The notes: generated by a model from the letters alone, not told the origin. Shown: positions 52,461-61,810, counted from the stretch's first letter. The stretch is DNA of 64,000 nt from Nostocales cyanobacterium HT-58-2 (GCA_002163975.1 CP019636.1:4529501-4593500); one strand, 5' to 3'. Translations and numbers: made by a program.

Positions 52461-52952
52461 CTACTTACCCCCTAACTGATACAGCGCCTCTTCAGTTACA
52501 CGACAAATTCGCCAGTCATCTAAAATAGTTGCTCCCATGCGGCGATAGAATGCGATCGCTGGCTCGTTCCAATCCAAAACACTCCACTCTAATCTTCCGC
52601 AACCACGCTCTATGGCTATCTGAGCAATTTTTATCAGCAGCGCTCTGCCAACACCTTCTCGCCGATATTCTGGTAAAACAAACAAATCCTCTAAATAAAT
52701 TCCCGGCTTGGTCAAAAATGTGGAATAATTATGAAAAAATAGGGCAAACCCCACAGCTTGCCCTGCATATTCTGCTAATATAGCCTCTACATATTTCCGG
52801 GAGCCAAACAGATGCTCCTTTAATTCCATAGCATTGCCAGTAACTGCATGAGATAATTTTTCGTACTCTGCCAGCGCCTTAATTAATTTAAACAGGACAT
52901 CGCAGTCAGCTGGTTCAGCAAAACGCACAATTAAATCGCTATGCAAAGTCAT
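52461..52952 (-). CDS. GNAT-family N-acetyltransferase
   Basis: A 163-residue acetyltransferase. The acetyl-CoA loop is LFVLPEYRREGVGRALLIKI (R/QxxGxG/A pattern), preceded by strand FALFFHNYSTFLTKPGIYLE, and followed by LEWSVLDWNEPAIAFYRRMGA. These features and the length match the spermidine/diamine (SSAT-like) GNAT group, but the substrate is not assured. The gene is monocistronic and lies 182 bases from the TonB receptor gene upstream of which it ends. Confidence 0.92.
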   Translation of the reverse strand: MTLHSDLIVRFAEPADCDVLFKLIKALAEYEKLSHAVTGNAMELKEHLFGSRKYVEAILAEYAGQAVGFALFFHNYSTFLTKPGIYLEDLFVLPEYRREGVGRALLIKIAQIAIERGCGRLEWSVLDWNEPAIAFYRRMGATILDDWRICRVTEEALYQLGGK

Positions 52953-52963
52953 TGGTTGTTAAT

Positions 52964-53000
52964 CATAAGTCATTAATCATAAGTCATTAGCCCATAATTC
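52964..53000. repeat. TTAATCATAAGTCA tandem repeat
   Basis: TTAATCATAAGTCATTAATCATAAGTCATTAG: a 14-base unit twice, followed by a duplicated TTTTTGACCATTGAACA. These are short tandem repeats typical of filamentous cyanobacteria and lie in the promoter region of the GNAT gene. Confidence 0.75.
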
Positions 53001-53123
53001 ATATTCGCTAGTCAATAGTCATATCTTTTTTGACCATTGAACATTTTTGACCATTGAACAACAGTTTGCACTCTTGAGGCAATCTCAACACCCTCATGGG
53101 TATATTCTCAATTCGGTTCGGTT

Positions 53124-53166
53124 AAGGGGTAAGGGAAAAAATTAATGTCCACTAACCCTTCCCCTT
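53124..53166 (-). terminator. Imperfect GC-rich hairpin downstream of sigA
   Basis: AAGGGGTAAGGG and CCCTTCCCCTT (one base bulged) around a 20-base AT-rich loop, 55 bases past the sigA stop. It may end the sigA transcript, but there is no T-run in the minus direction. Confidence 0.4.
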
Positions 53167-53220
53167 CGTCCCTTATCCAAACTGTATTGGGAGACGGAAC
53201 ATCTCCAGCTTGGCTTTGAA

Positions 53221-54390
53221 CTATACCAACCAACCCTTTAAGCGTTTGGCTATGTGAGGACGCCGCAACTTCCGCATCGCTTTGCTTTGAATTTGTCGAA
53301 CTCGCTCGCGGGAAAGGTTGAACATTGTACCAACTTCTTCTAAGGTACAGGGCTCACTGGTAATCAAACCGTAGCGCAGAGAAATGACGTCTTTTTCCCG
53401 TGGCGTGAGCACGTCTCCTAAGACTTCCCAAATCTCCTGGCGCATCATACTTTCGTTCATTTTCGCCTCTGGAGATTGGTTATCTTCATCTTCTAGCAAA
53501 TCCATCAATTCTGTATCTTCTTCTTTACCAACACGGTGATTGAGGGAAAGTGCTTGGCGTCGTAGTTGTTGCAGTTGGCGTAGTTGTTGCGCGGGAATCT
53601 CTAGAGCTTCCGCCATTTCTTCTTCAGTTGGATTGCGTCCTAGTCTCTGTTTGAGTTCCCGTTGCGCTTTTTTAAGTTTGTTAAGTTTCTCAACTATGTG
53701 AATTGGTAAGCGAATAGTACGCGCATCGTTGGCTATAGCTCGCGTAATTGCTTGTCTAATCCACCAATAAGCGTAAGTAGAAAACTTGTATCCTTTATCT
53801 GGGTCAAATTTTTCTGTAGCACGATTTAACCCCATTGCTCCTTCTTGAATTAAATCTAGAAAAGGAACTCCGCGATTTAAATATCGTTTAGCAATAGATA
53901 CAACCAATCGTAGGTTTGAGCGAATCATTTTACGTTTTGCGACTCGCCCTTGATACAATTTATGTTCTAGTTGTTTTTCGGTCATCCCAAGATGGGAAGC
54001 TACAGCTGCTTTGTTTGGTTGATTTCCTAGTTCTTCAAGTAAGGAAACTTGTAATTCTCTAATTTCCTCTAAAAATCGCACTCTCCGCGCTAATTCGACC
54101 TCTTCATCTGGCTTTAGCAACGGATAACGAGCCATTTCTTTAAAAAAGGCACCCACAGCATCGTCATACTCGGTTTTGTTGTATCCCGAGGGACGCGCCG
54201 CCGCCATTTGATCACCGATACGATCTTCGGCTTCCAAGTTTTCTATAACTATTGGGGGATCTTCATCTGCCACTGCATCTAATGTATTAAATAATTCTTC
54301 ATTATCAGCAGCACTTCCCATTGTTTCCATTGTTCCCAAGTCAGCAATATTCATAGTTTCCTTCAGGGATTGTTGCTCTGTTTGGTACAT
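53221..54390 (-). CDS. sigA: Primary (group 1) RNA polymerase sigma factor
   Basis: Housekeeping sigma-70 factor of 389 residues, the length of cyanobacterial SigA/RpoD1. Region 1.2 is YDDAVGAFFKEMARYPLLKP, region 2 has IRSNLRLVVSIAKRYLNRGV, FLDLIQEGAMGLNRATEKFD and YAYWWIRQAITRAIANDART. Region 3 includes PTEEEMAEALEIPAQQL. Region 4 ends TLEEVGTMFNLSRERVRQIQ with SKAMRKLRRP. It is monocistronic, behind a 1.2-kb upstream gap that must hold several promoters. Confidence 0.95.
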   Translation of the reverse strand: MYQTEQQSLKETMNIADLGTMETMGSAADNEELFNTLDAVADEDPPIVIENLEAEDRIGDQMAAARPSGYNKTEYDDAVGAFFKEMARYPLLKPDEEVELARRVRFLEEIRELQVSLLEELGNQPNKAAVASHLGMTEKQLEHKLYQGRVAKRKMIRSNLRLVVSIAKRYLNRGVPFLDLIQEGAMGLNRATEKFDPDKGYKFSTYAYWWIRQAITRAIANDARTIRLPIHIVEKLNKLKKAQRELKQRLGRNPTEEEMAEALEIPAQQLRQLQQLRRQALSLNHRVGKEEDTELMDLLEDEDNQSPEAKMNESMMRQEIWEVLGDVLTPREKDVISLRYGLITSEPCTLEEVGTMFNLSRERVRQIQSKAMRKLRRPHIAKRLKGWLV

Positions 54391-55609
54391 AATTAGTGAC
54401 AGCTGCTATGGTGATTCTTGGTAATTTTTTGAGGGACAAATACACCCGCTAAATTCCAAAATACGAGTCTTTGTCTAGAATTTGTGTGATTCCGATCATT
54501 GATATCTATACTGCCATTACCCGAAGTTCATAATTTGGTTAAAGTGTATTAAGCTAATGACGGGAAAAAATGTAGATGTTTGAAATGTAACGTCACAAAC
54601 TGGGATCAAGGCAAAATTATGAAAAAATAGGGAACACTTGCAGACAATCCCCTGAATTTACTATTGGGATTTTTTCATTCTTTATCCTTAACACTTAAAC
54701 CTCAGTTAACTCCATTTGTCAGTTTCAGATAGATACAATTCTTCACTAAGCCTAAGACTTGGATCTTTTAAGTATGTTTTAGGCTGCTAACACATATTTT
54801 TCTCTTTTTTCTTAATCAGATTTTTTGAAATCCTCCTCTCTTAAAATTACCTATCTTAACAAATATAAAAACTTCATTTGGTTCTCTCCACATTCTTAAA
54901 TATTCATGCATTTTTCTAATTTCTTTGACTTTTTATGCCTTAGCCATTGCTTAGGGCATCTGATTTTTGAGTGCGGGGTTATGCGTCGCTCTTGAGCCTG
55001 CCCCAAAACAAGTCATTCAACAAGTAAAAACTTTAGCAATGTATTCTCTTGATAAAGGATCTCACATACTTACAGGACAGAATATCTATCAATAGGGGGA
55101 AAAGCCTGATTCCCTATTTAGCAATCAGAGAAAATCAACTGAAAAAATCTGAAATTATCTAGTTGTGTTGAGTTGGCATTAAATATTTATTGCCTTCTAC
55201 AAATGGGAGTAATTTTCTGTCAGATTACATAAGACGAAACTTATCAAGTATTATGTCTTATGACAGTATTGCCAATTACATTTTTGGTCAAAGAATGCAT
55301 ACAGTTAGAGTTAAGGAAAGCAAGGTTAAACTGGTAAATCAGTGCAGAGTGCTAATTCATGAGGAGCCACTGCGTTGTGGAGATTTCCCCGAGTTTGCAA
55401 AGTGGCGTTTCTGAGTCAATCCTGATGAACGAATACAGTCGATGAAACCAGGAAAAAAGTTTAATTTTCTCCAGAAATCAATTCAGGAGCTTTTAACTAT
55501 TTTCTAAATTCAGCGAGTATTCTGGAGGATGGAAAACTCCTAGCAGTTGGCACTTGGCACTTAAGACTGTTTTGGTAAGGGAAATATCTATTCTATTGAT
55601 TTAGAAACT
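54391..55609. other. 1.2-kb intergenic region between sigA and priA
   Basis: Carries the divergent sigA and priA promoters. No convincing ORF: the 74-codon frame at 55190-55414 begins with TTG, lacks a ribosome binding site and ends in a repeat. A short repeat element lies at 55359-55413. Otherwise it is AT-rich and featureless to my reading. Cyanobacterial sigA genes often have several promoters, so the length may be functional. Confidence 0.5.
55359..55413. repeat. GGAGCCACTGCGTTG...GAGTTTGCAAAGTGGCG repeat
   Basis: The words GGAGCCACTGCGTTGTGG, GATTTCCCCGA and AAGTGGCGTTTC match a GC-rich intergenic element I recognise from filamentous cyanobacterial genomes. CCACT and AGTGG form the outer arms. 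Confidence 0.5.
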
Positions 55610-58180
55610 ATGTATATGAATGGCGTTAGTTTGCCTCCTTTGGTAGTTGCCCAAGCTGGTGAATCGTACCAGTTAGGAACAACAGGGAATCGTTGGATTG
55701 AAGTGTTAGTGGACTGTCCGGGGAGTTCAGGACTGTATACATATCGGCTGCCAGCTCAGCTGGAAGTAAAACCAGGTGATATTGTAAGTGTGCCATTTGG
55801 TCCGCAACTGCTAGGAGGAATCGCCATTCGTTTTCTAACACAACCCTCTGCAGATCTACCAGTAGAAAAAATTCGGGATGTGGAAGATGTCCTCAGCGTT
55901 GGTTTTTTTCCCTCAACTTATTGGGAACTCTTGAATCGAGTTGCAGCATACTACTACACACCACTGATTCAAGTCATCCGTGTCGCCCTACCACCAGGTT
56001 TGTTAGGGAGATCGCAACGTCGTGTTCGTCTCGTTAAGAAAGTGGACGAAGTCGAGGAAAGAAATACTCCCTCATCTATTCCCTTTCTCTCCTCAGCTGC
56101 GCAGCAAATTCTGAAACTTTTACAAGCACAAGCAGATGGAGATTACAGCTTCGCCTACCTGCAACGTCAAGTCAAAGCTGCTTACCAAGGTATACGAGAG
56201 TTGCAGCGACGAGATTTCGTGGAAAGTTACTTAGAACCCCCACGACTGACTCGACCAAAACAGCAAAAAGCAGTCACACTGATTAACAGTACGTTTGAGG
56301 GCAACTTAACCAGTCGTCAGCGAGAAGTTGTGGAAGTGCTGCGAAAGCGTGGCGGCGAGTTATGGCAAAGTGAACTGTTACAGATTTGTAGTACAAGTAC
56401 CTCCATCCTCAAGACGTTAGAACAAAAGGGGTACATCACCATTCAAGAACGAGAAGTCTTGCGAACTCCTCCTGTGTTCCCCCCACTTGCAGATAGAACG
56501 CAAGAGGGTATGCTAGCAGTGGAACAGAAAAAAATACTAACACTAGCTCAATCGCAAGCGTTAGGGGTCATTACCCATCTCGATGGATCTGCTGTAGTGC
56601 TGTTGCATGGTGTCACAGGTTCTGGAAAAACAGAAGTGTATTTGCAAGCAATAGCGCCTCTCCTCAAGAAAGGCAAATCAGCCCTTGTTTTAGTACCAGA
56701 AATTGGACTGACACCCCAGTTAACAGATCGTTTTTGCGCTCGTTTTGGGAACAAAGTCAGCGTCTACCACAGCGCCCTCTCAGATGGTGAACGTTATGAC
56801 ACCTGGCGGCAAATGCTAACAGGAGAACCCCAAGTTGTTATAGGTACACGCAGTGCTGTGTTCGCTCCCTTACCAAACTTGGGCTTAATAATATTAGATG
56901 AAGAACATGACAGCAGCTTTAAGCAAGATTCTCCCATCCCTACCTACCATGCCCGCAGTGTCGCCCAATGGCGCGCTGAGTTAGAAAACTGCCCCCTAGT
57001 GCTTGGTTCAGCAACCCCCTCCCTGGAGACGTGGGTGAGTGTAGGGGAAGCAAAAGAGGACACGGAGATAGGGAAATTCTCCGCGTCACCCCCTACTTAC
57101 TACCTCTCCCTCCCCGAACGCATCCAGTCCCGTCCCTTACCTCCAGTGGAAGTTGTGGATATGCGGCAAGAATTGCAGCTGGGAAATCGTTCTATATTTA
57201 GTCGTTCCTTGCAAGAAGCTTTGCAGCAACTACAAGAACGCCGTCAACAGGGAATTTTATTTATCCATCGCCGGGGACACAGCACATTTGTCTCTTGCCG
57301 TAGTTGTGGATATGTCCTGGATTGTCCAAACTGTGATGTGTCGCTGTCTTATCACCATACCGAGGAGGATGCGCCACAGGTGTTGCGGTGTCATTACTGT
57401 AATTTTGCGCGATCGCATCCCCGCAACTGCCCAGAATGTGGTTCTCCCTATCTAAAATTTTTCGGTAGTGGTAGCCAACGAGTCGCACAGGAGTTAGCGA
57501 AACAGTTTCCCGAACTGCGCTTTATCCGTTTTGATAGCGATACCACCCGCACCAAAGGCGCCCACCGGACACTCCTGACAAAGTTTGCTAATGGTGAGGC
57601 ACATCTATTAGTCGGTACGCAAATGCTCACCAAGGGATTGGATTTGCCTCAAGTCACACTTGTGGGTGTTGTCTCTGCTGACGGGTTACTACATCTATCA
57701 GATTATCGCGCGAGTGAAAGGGCATTTCAAACCCTAACACAGGTGGCTGGACGTGCTGGTAGGGGAGAAGAGCCAGGAAGAGTGATTATCCAAACATACA
57801 CACCAGAACATACTGTGATTGAAGCAGTCCAAAAACACGATTATCAGTCTTTCACAGATGCGGAATTAGAACAGCGACAAGTGCTGAATTACCCTCCCTA
57901 TGGACGGTTAATTTTATTGCGCTTGAGTAGTCCTGATCCAATTCAAGTAGAGAATACAGCACAGATAATAACAGCTGCTTTGCCTCAACATGAGGGGTTA
58001 GACATTTTGGGACCAGCACCCGCTACTATTTTACGGGTATCTAATCGTTATCGCTGGCAAATATTGCTAAAGTTTTCTCCGAATGCCTTGCCACAGTTAC
58101 CAGATTGGGAAGAAGTGCGTAAACTTTGTCATCAGTCTGTGAGTTTAACAATTGATGTTGATCCATTAAATATGATGTGA
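55610..58180 (+). CDS. priA: Primosomal replication restart helicase PriA
   Basis: Superfamily 2 helicase of 856 residues that reloads the replisome at stalled forks. The N-terminal DNA-binding domain covers about 1-290. The helicase core has Walker A HGVTGSGKTEVYLQAI, Walker B LIILDEEHDSSFKQDS and the HARSVAQWRA segment. The two zinc clusters show as CRSCGYVLDCPNCDVSL and CHYCNFARSHPRNCPECGS. Motifs V-VI are VGTQMLTKGLDLPQVTLV and VAGRAGRGEEPG. A 15-20 residue segment after SLETWV (GEAKEDTEIGKFSASPP) is not part of the usual family and is encoded by a G-rich repeat at 57038-57095. Confidence 0.96.
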   Translation: MYMNGVSLPPLVVAQAGESYQLGTTGNRWIEVLVDCPGSSGLYTYRLPAQLEVKPGDIVSVPFGPQLLGGIAIRFLTQPSADLPVEKIRDVEDVLSVGFFPSTYWELLNRVAAYYYTPLIQVIRVALPPGLLGRSQRRVRLVKKVDEVEERNTPSSIPFLSSAAQQILKLLQAQADGDYSFAYLQRQVKAAYQGIRELQRRDFVESYLEPPRLTRPKQQKAVTLINSTFEGNLTSRQREVVEVLRKRGGELWQSELLQICSTSTSILKTLEQKGYITIQEREVLRTPPVFPPLADRTQEGMLAVEQKKILTLAQSQALGVITHLDGSAVVLLHGVTGSGKTEVYLQAIAPLLKKGKSALVLVPEIGLTPQLTDRFCARFGNKVSVYHSALSDGERYDTWRQMLTGEPQVVIGTRSAVFAPLPNLGLIILDEEHDSSFKQDSPIPTYHARSVAQWRAELENCPLVLGSATPSLETWVSVGEAKEDTEIGKFSASPPTYYLSLPERIQSRPLPPVEVVDMRQELQLGNRSIFSRSLQEALQQLQERRQQGILFIHRRGHSTFVSCRSCGYVLDCPNCDVSLSYHHTEEDAPQVLRCHYCNFARSHPRNCPECGSPYLKFFGSGSQRVAQELAKQFPELRFIRFDSDTTRTKGAHRTLLTKFANGEAHLLVGTQMLTKGLDLPQVTLVGVVSADGLLHLSDYRASERAFQTLTQVAGRAGRGEEPGRVIIQTYTPEHTVIEAVQKHDYQSFTDAELEQRQVLNYPPYGRLILLRLSSPDPIQVENTAQIITAALPQHEGLDILGPAPATILRVSNRYRWQILLKFSPNALPQLPDWEEVRKLCHQSVSLTIDVDPLNMM
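57038..57095. repeat. G/C-rich repeat embedded in priA
   Basis: Reads AGAGGACACGGAGATAGGG, AAATT, then CTCCGCGTCACCCCCT, related to 52392-52457 and 13763-13832. It falls after the SLETW strand in the helicase core, a surface-loop position, and keeps the frame. Confidence 0.6.
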
Positions 58181-58226
58181 ATATCTAATGTAAATATCTG
58201 TGTTGTCTATCTCGCAAGCTTGGGAG

Positions 58227-58290
58227 AGGAACTTTGAGATTGGCTCCCCTTCTCCCAATTTTGGGAGCAAGGGTTGGGGGATTGTGAATA
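58227..58290. repeat. GGCTCCCCTTCTCCC / GGGAGCAAGGGTTGGGGG repeat
   Basis: Palindromic intergenic element of the CCCTTCTCCC...GGGAGAAGGG type, between convergent priA and acyl-CoA dehydrogenase genes, where it may act as a terminator for both. It is similar in design to the elements at 22182 and 48577. Confidence 0.65.
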
Positions 58291-58332
58291 GGGAAAACCG
58301 AAATTCCTTACCTTTGCTGTCAAGCTACAAAC

Positions 58333-59529
58333 CTACAAACAGCTAACAAGTCCAAGACGCAAGACTTCTCGCGTGAAGTCACATGAGTAACCAATACACG
58401 CATCAGCAAGAAACTTACCCGCCTGCGACTCTTTAGTCACTCCATATCCACCAAGAATTTCGACTGCTGTTTGCGCATTTTTGATTGCCACATCCACAGC
58501 AAATGTCTTAGCTGCTGGTGCTTTAACCATCGCTGCAAGTTGGGGATCAGTGTCTGCGGTATTGGCTGCCTCCCATACTGTTAATCGCGCAGCTTGCGTA
58601 TTTATCATCATATCAGCAAGCTTCAAAGCAACTGCTTGATGCTCGATAATTGGACGCCCCCAACTAACCCGTTTTTTAGCATAATCCAAAGCATACTCGT
58701 ATGCAGCACGCGCTAAACCCACGTAGGAAGCTGCAAGTCCAATAGCCACCTCGGGAAGCAACATCAAAAGTTTGGCTGCTTCTCCCTCTTGTCCAAGGAG
58801 ATTTTCTGCGGGAACTCGCACGTTATCAAGATGAATCGGAGCATGATGGGAGGTTTTCCAGCCAATCATCTCTGTCCTCTTGCCAAATTTCAGACCTGGG
58901 GTATCTGCTGGCACATAGAATATGGACATACTCTCGCGCAATGGCTTGTCAAGATCTGTGCGTGCAATGATGAAATATGCATCCGCAATCCCAACATTTG
59001 TCACTAACGACGACTTTTGTCCGTTAAGGATATATGCATCACCATCGCGTTGTGCAAATGTCTTAATTCCGATTTTCGCGTCTGGTAGTGGACAGAACAA
59101 ATCTGAGGTTGCAACATTTGGCTCACTCTCTGCAGCGCTATACAACTGAGGTTGCCCGGCTCTGAGGTGCGACAATATTCGCTTTTGCTGTTCATTTGTT
59201 CCAGCCCTGGTGACGAAAAGTGACATCGCAGCGGTAAGATTAAAGTAGCTACAAGCAATACTGGTGTCAGCTGCACCTAGTTCTTCCAGAATCAAAACCA
59301 AGTCTACACACTTTCTACCCAAACCACCGTACTCTTTTGGAACTAGTAGTGATGTAAATCCCAGTTCCGCTCCCTTGTAGAACACATTTTGACAGAAGTC
59401 CCAAGGCTCAATTTGTGGATTATTAAATTCCTCAATAATTTGAACAATAGGTATAATTTCTCTTTGTGCAAAGTCACGCGCTTTTGTCTGCAATATTCGC
59501 TGTTCAAGAGTGAGGCTGAAGTCAATCAT
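58333..59529 (-). CDS. Acyl-CoA dehydrogenase-family flavoprotein
   Basis: A 398-residue FAD enzyme. N-terminal helical domain LTLEQRILQTKARDFAQREI; middle domain with LFVTRAGTNEQQKRIL, the FAD-contact SEPNVATSD (usually SEPxxGSD) and LNGQKSSLVTNVGIADAY; and C-terminal helices with KKRVSWGRPIIEHQAVALKL and VEILGGYGVTKESQAGKFLAD. The catalytic Glu of typical short- and medium-chain enzymes, in the YEG loop, is replaced here near the C-terminus by DACIGYSCD. So substrate and even dehydrogenase activity are uncertain. Cyanobacteria rarely have full beta-oxidation; a role in secondary metabolism is possible. Confidence 0.88.
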   Translation of the reverse strand: MIDFSLTLEQRILQTKARDFAQREIIPIVQIIEEFNNPQIEPWDFCQNVFYKGAELGFTSLLVPKEYGGLGRKCVDLVLILEELGAADTSIACSYFNLTAAMSLFVTRAGTNEQQKRILSHLRAGQPQLYSAAESEPNVATSDLFCPLPDAKIGIKTFAQRDGDAYILNGQKSSLVTNVGIADAYFIIARTDLDKPLRESMSIFYVPADTPGLKFGKRTEMIGWKTSHHAPIHLDNVRVPAENLLGQEGEAAKLLMLLPEVAIGLAASYVGLARAAYEYALDYAKKRVSWGRPIIEHQAVALKLADMMINTQAARLTVWEAANTADTDPQLAAMVKAPAAKTFAVDVAIKNAQTAVEILGGYGVTKESQAGKFLADACIGYSCDFTREVLRLGLVSCL

Positions 59530-59847
59530 AATTTGTTCTTCCTTCGTTGTTGGATGTTCTTAACACAATGGCTAGGAGCAGTTGGAAGTTCGCATTTCCA
59601 GCAACGTGATAAACACAGCCATATGAAAATATAGCGTCTAGTTAACTATCCTATAGCCTTTAAAGTGGTATAAAAATGTGGCTGACAAGCCCATAGTTTC
59701 AGGTTGATGAGTTGATTTTACACATGAAAACTTTTGCTATGTAAAGGTTTCAGCCTTTGTTGTAGTCATTTATTTAATGGTATTAAGATAAAAAGATGTC
59801 AAAATTACAGATAAAAAAATCAACTATTTTCATCTCAGAATGAGAGA

Positions 59848-60036
59848 CTATAGTGATTTTTGCTTGGGAGGGTTACACAAGCATATTGTGTCCTCACAAC
59901 AACTGCAGTACAGCCCATCACTGAAGGGCTTAACATTATCTGACGTTGCGTCGATTTGTTCTCCTACTTTTGGAGTATCACCAGTTCTGGTAAGAACAGC
60001 AGCAATGACAGCGTTTCCAGTTAAAAATCGCATCAT
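59848..60036 (-). CDS. Candidate small cysteine-rich protein (62 aa)
   Basis: Begins MMRFLTGNAVIAAVLTRTGD and ends in a Cys cluster, DGLYCSCCEDTICLCNPP. A GAAGGGG ribosome binding site lies about ten bases before the ATG. The opposite strand also holds an open frame (59840-60121), but it lacks a ribosome binding site. The leader-plus-Cys-core look recalls peptide precursors or metal-binding peptides, but no modification enzymes are near. Unrecognised; uncertain as a gene. Confidence 0.4.
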   Translation of the reverse strand: MMRFLTGNAVIAAVLTRTGDTPKVGEQIDATSDNVKPFSDGLYCSCCEDTICLCNPPKQKSL

Positions 60037-60160
60037 TAATCATCAACCCCTTCACACAGCAACTTTGCACAAAGACTATGACAGAAAACAAGTCTTAGGT
60101 TGCTGTAAAACTAAAACTTAATCGAGCGATAATAATATACAGAGGTCAAAGTTATAAAAT

Positions 60161-60373
60161 ATGTCGTTCACAACTTCTGCTTGTTGTGCTGTTACCCTGA
60201 ATCAACAACAAGAGCAAAATATTTCCTACCATAAGAAGCAGTGTACTGATAGAACTCAGTGTGCTGATGCCCCAGTCAGTAATGGCAAAAGTACGTCCAA
60301 AAACTGCACTATTGTGGAAAATGGTCGTGTTGTTGTTAAATCAGCACAAACATTACCCGAAGCAGATTCTTAG
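60161..60373 (+). CDS. Candidate small cysteine-containing protein (70 aa)
   Basis: Begins MSFTTSACCAVTLNQQQEQN and holds five cysteines, including QCTDRTQCADAP and KNCTIVENGRVVV. No hydrophobic segment. AGAGGTCAAAG lies upstream of the ATG but about 16 bases away, so the ribosome binding site is poor. It is divergent from the Cys-rich ORF at 59848-60036, 124 bases apart, and precedes the uracil-DNA glycosylase gene. Family unknown. Confidence 0.42.
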   Translation: MSFTTSACCAVTLNQQQEQNISYHKKQCTDRTQCADAPVSNGKSTSKNCTIVENGRVVVKSAQTLPEADS

Positions 60374-60476
60374 GTGAATCTCCAAAATTGAGACAGAGAT
60401 CCCTTTACATACTTTCTTTAGTAGAAAGATCTAGACGTCATAAGTAGTTTGCACTTGCGCTAACAATAAAATTTTC

Positions 60477-61172
60477 ATGAGCAACGAACAACAACTCAGC
60501 CTCTTCGAGGACTCAAATATTGACTCAAACTTTGACCAAAAAGAGTTGATTCCTACAGATGCCAAAATTCCTATTCCTTCAGGAACCTATACCAGCATGA
60601 CTGAAATAGCACAGCATTGCAATCAGTGTCACCGCTGTGGATTAGGAGACACACGCACTCATGCTGTTGTCGGACGTGGGAATCTCAAAGCACTAATCAT
60701 GGTTGTGGGAGAAGCACCAGGTCAAAATGAAGATGAAACCGGGTTACCATTTGTTGGAAAGGCAGGACAGTTGCTAGAGAAAATTTTGGCATCAGTCAAA
60801 CTAGATACTGAGAAAGATGTCTTCATTTCTAATATCAATAAGTGTAGACCTCCAGGAAACCGGGTTCCCACCAATGAAGAAATGGAGGCTTGTAAACCCT
60901 ACCTCCTGGAACAAATTCGCTTGGTTGATCCAAAAATCATTCTTTTAACAGGTGCAACAGCTGTAAAAGGATTAACTGGCGATAAACGCGGAATTACCAA
61001 AATTCGGGGACAGTGGATGGAGTGGCAGGGGCGTTTGTGTATGCCCGTATTTCATCCGTCTTATTTGTTACGCAACCAATCCCGCGAAGTCGGCAGCCCC
61101 AAGTGGTTAATGTGGCAAGATATACAAGCTGTTCGTGCTAAATTCGATGAAATCCAGAAGAAGGACAACTAG
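60477..61172 (+). CDS. Family 4 uracil-DNA glycosylase, Fe-S type
   Basis: Base-excision repair enzyme of 231 residues that removes uracil from DNA. The four cluster cysteines are visible as Cys51 and Cys54 (CHRC), Cys123 (KCRPPGNRVPT) and Cys139 (EACKPY), in CX2C and CX15C spacing. Motif A is VVGEAPGQNEDETGLPFVG and motif B is VFHPSYLLRN. The N-terminal 40 residues are an extension with a QLSLF segment like a beta-clamp binding peptide (residues 6-10). The clamp link is inference. Confidence 0.93.
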   Translation: MSNEQQLSLFEDSNIDSNFDQKELIPTDAKIPIPSGTYTSMTEIAQHCNQCHRCGLGDTRTHAVVGRGNLKALIMVVGEAPGQNEDETGLPFVGKAGQLLEKILASVKLDTEKDVFISNINKCRPPGNRVPTNEEMEACKPYLLEQIRLVDPKIILLTGATAVKGLTGDKRGITKIRGQWMEWQGRLCMPVFHPSYLLRNQSREVGSPKWLMWQDIQAVRAKFDEIQKKDN

Positions 61173-61585
61173 TTAGTAACTGTTCTATATATTACCAAAA
61201 GTTTGCCACAAAATCCAGAGTGCGATCGCGCTATGCAGGTCCTGTTGCCCAACCGCAGTTCATGCGTTTGCCCCATTCCAGAGCAATAGGGATACCTTTT
61301 CTTTGAGAAAAGGCGTGTCTTCATACGGACCATCGCCGAATGCGAGTGTGTGTCCAACAGCATAAGGCTAATCGCGCCGTTATCACCCTTTGATTTCGTG
61401 CGATCGCTAGTCAGGGCGCTGCGCTCTGCACAATCGCTGTCTATTGTGGAATGAGCTTGTGGAATGAGCTAAATAGAAATTAACGTCCGACGCCTCTAGC
61501 TGATAATGCTCGGTCTAAAAATACTCCTCTCGTGGTGCAAATTATTGAGCGTGGCGTCACCTCACCATTGCTGAGGAGAAAGCTT
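61173..61585. other. Intergenic region with HIP1-rich, possibly degraded coding DNA
   Basis: 413 bases. A minus-strand frame reads GHTLAFGDGPYEDTPFLKEK then VSLLLWNGANA before a stop, with further open text after it, as in a decayed gene, but I cannot identify a parent. The rest holds a repeated GAATGAGCT near 61450-61470 and several HIP1-like sites. Confidence 0.35.
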
Positions 61586-61810
61586 ATGTTAATCTGGTTC
61601 TTCATATTATTTATAGTTGTATTGTTCATAGTTGTGCTAAGGGTTCTAATTATAGGACCTCCACATGATTCGTTTGACGGTAGTAAACGGACATCTCCTG
61701 ACCCTTATATCGGCAAAATCGACATCAGTTGGTATCTTGATGATGCTGGAGGGTGGAACAAAGATGGCGACGATAACGATGACTCTGATGGTAGTTTTGA
61801 CTTTGATTGA
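61586..61810 (+). CDS. Small single-span protein with acidic C-terminal tail
   Basis: A 74-residue protein from ATG 61586, which has a good ribosome binding site (GAGGAGAAAGCTT before the ATG). Residues about 2-26 are a strongly hydrophobic span (LIWFFILFIVVLFIVVLRVL). The rest is polar and ends in an Asp-rich tail (GDDNDDSDGSFDFD). The frame extends upstream to 61532, but without a ribosome binding site. It overlaps the end of the convergent gene by about 106 bases. Family unknown. Confidence 0.6.
   Translation: MLIWFFILFIVVLFIVVLRVLIIGPPHDSFDGSKRTSPDPYIGKIDISWYLDDAGGWNKDGDDNDDSDGSFDFD

Noticed and set aside
55190..55414. 74-codon ORF between sigA and priA
   Set aside because: TTG start, no ribosome binding site, and its 3' third is a known-type intergenic repeat.
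61169..61585. Possible gene remnant with GDGPYEDTPFLKEK on the minus strand
   Set aside because: Stops follow shortly and no parent protein could be recognised, so it was noted only as a possible decayed sequence.
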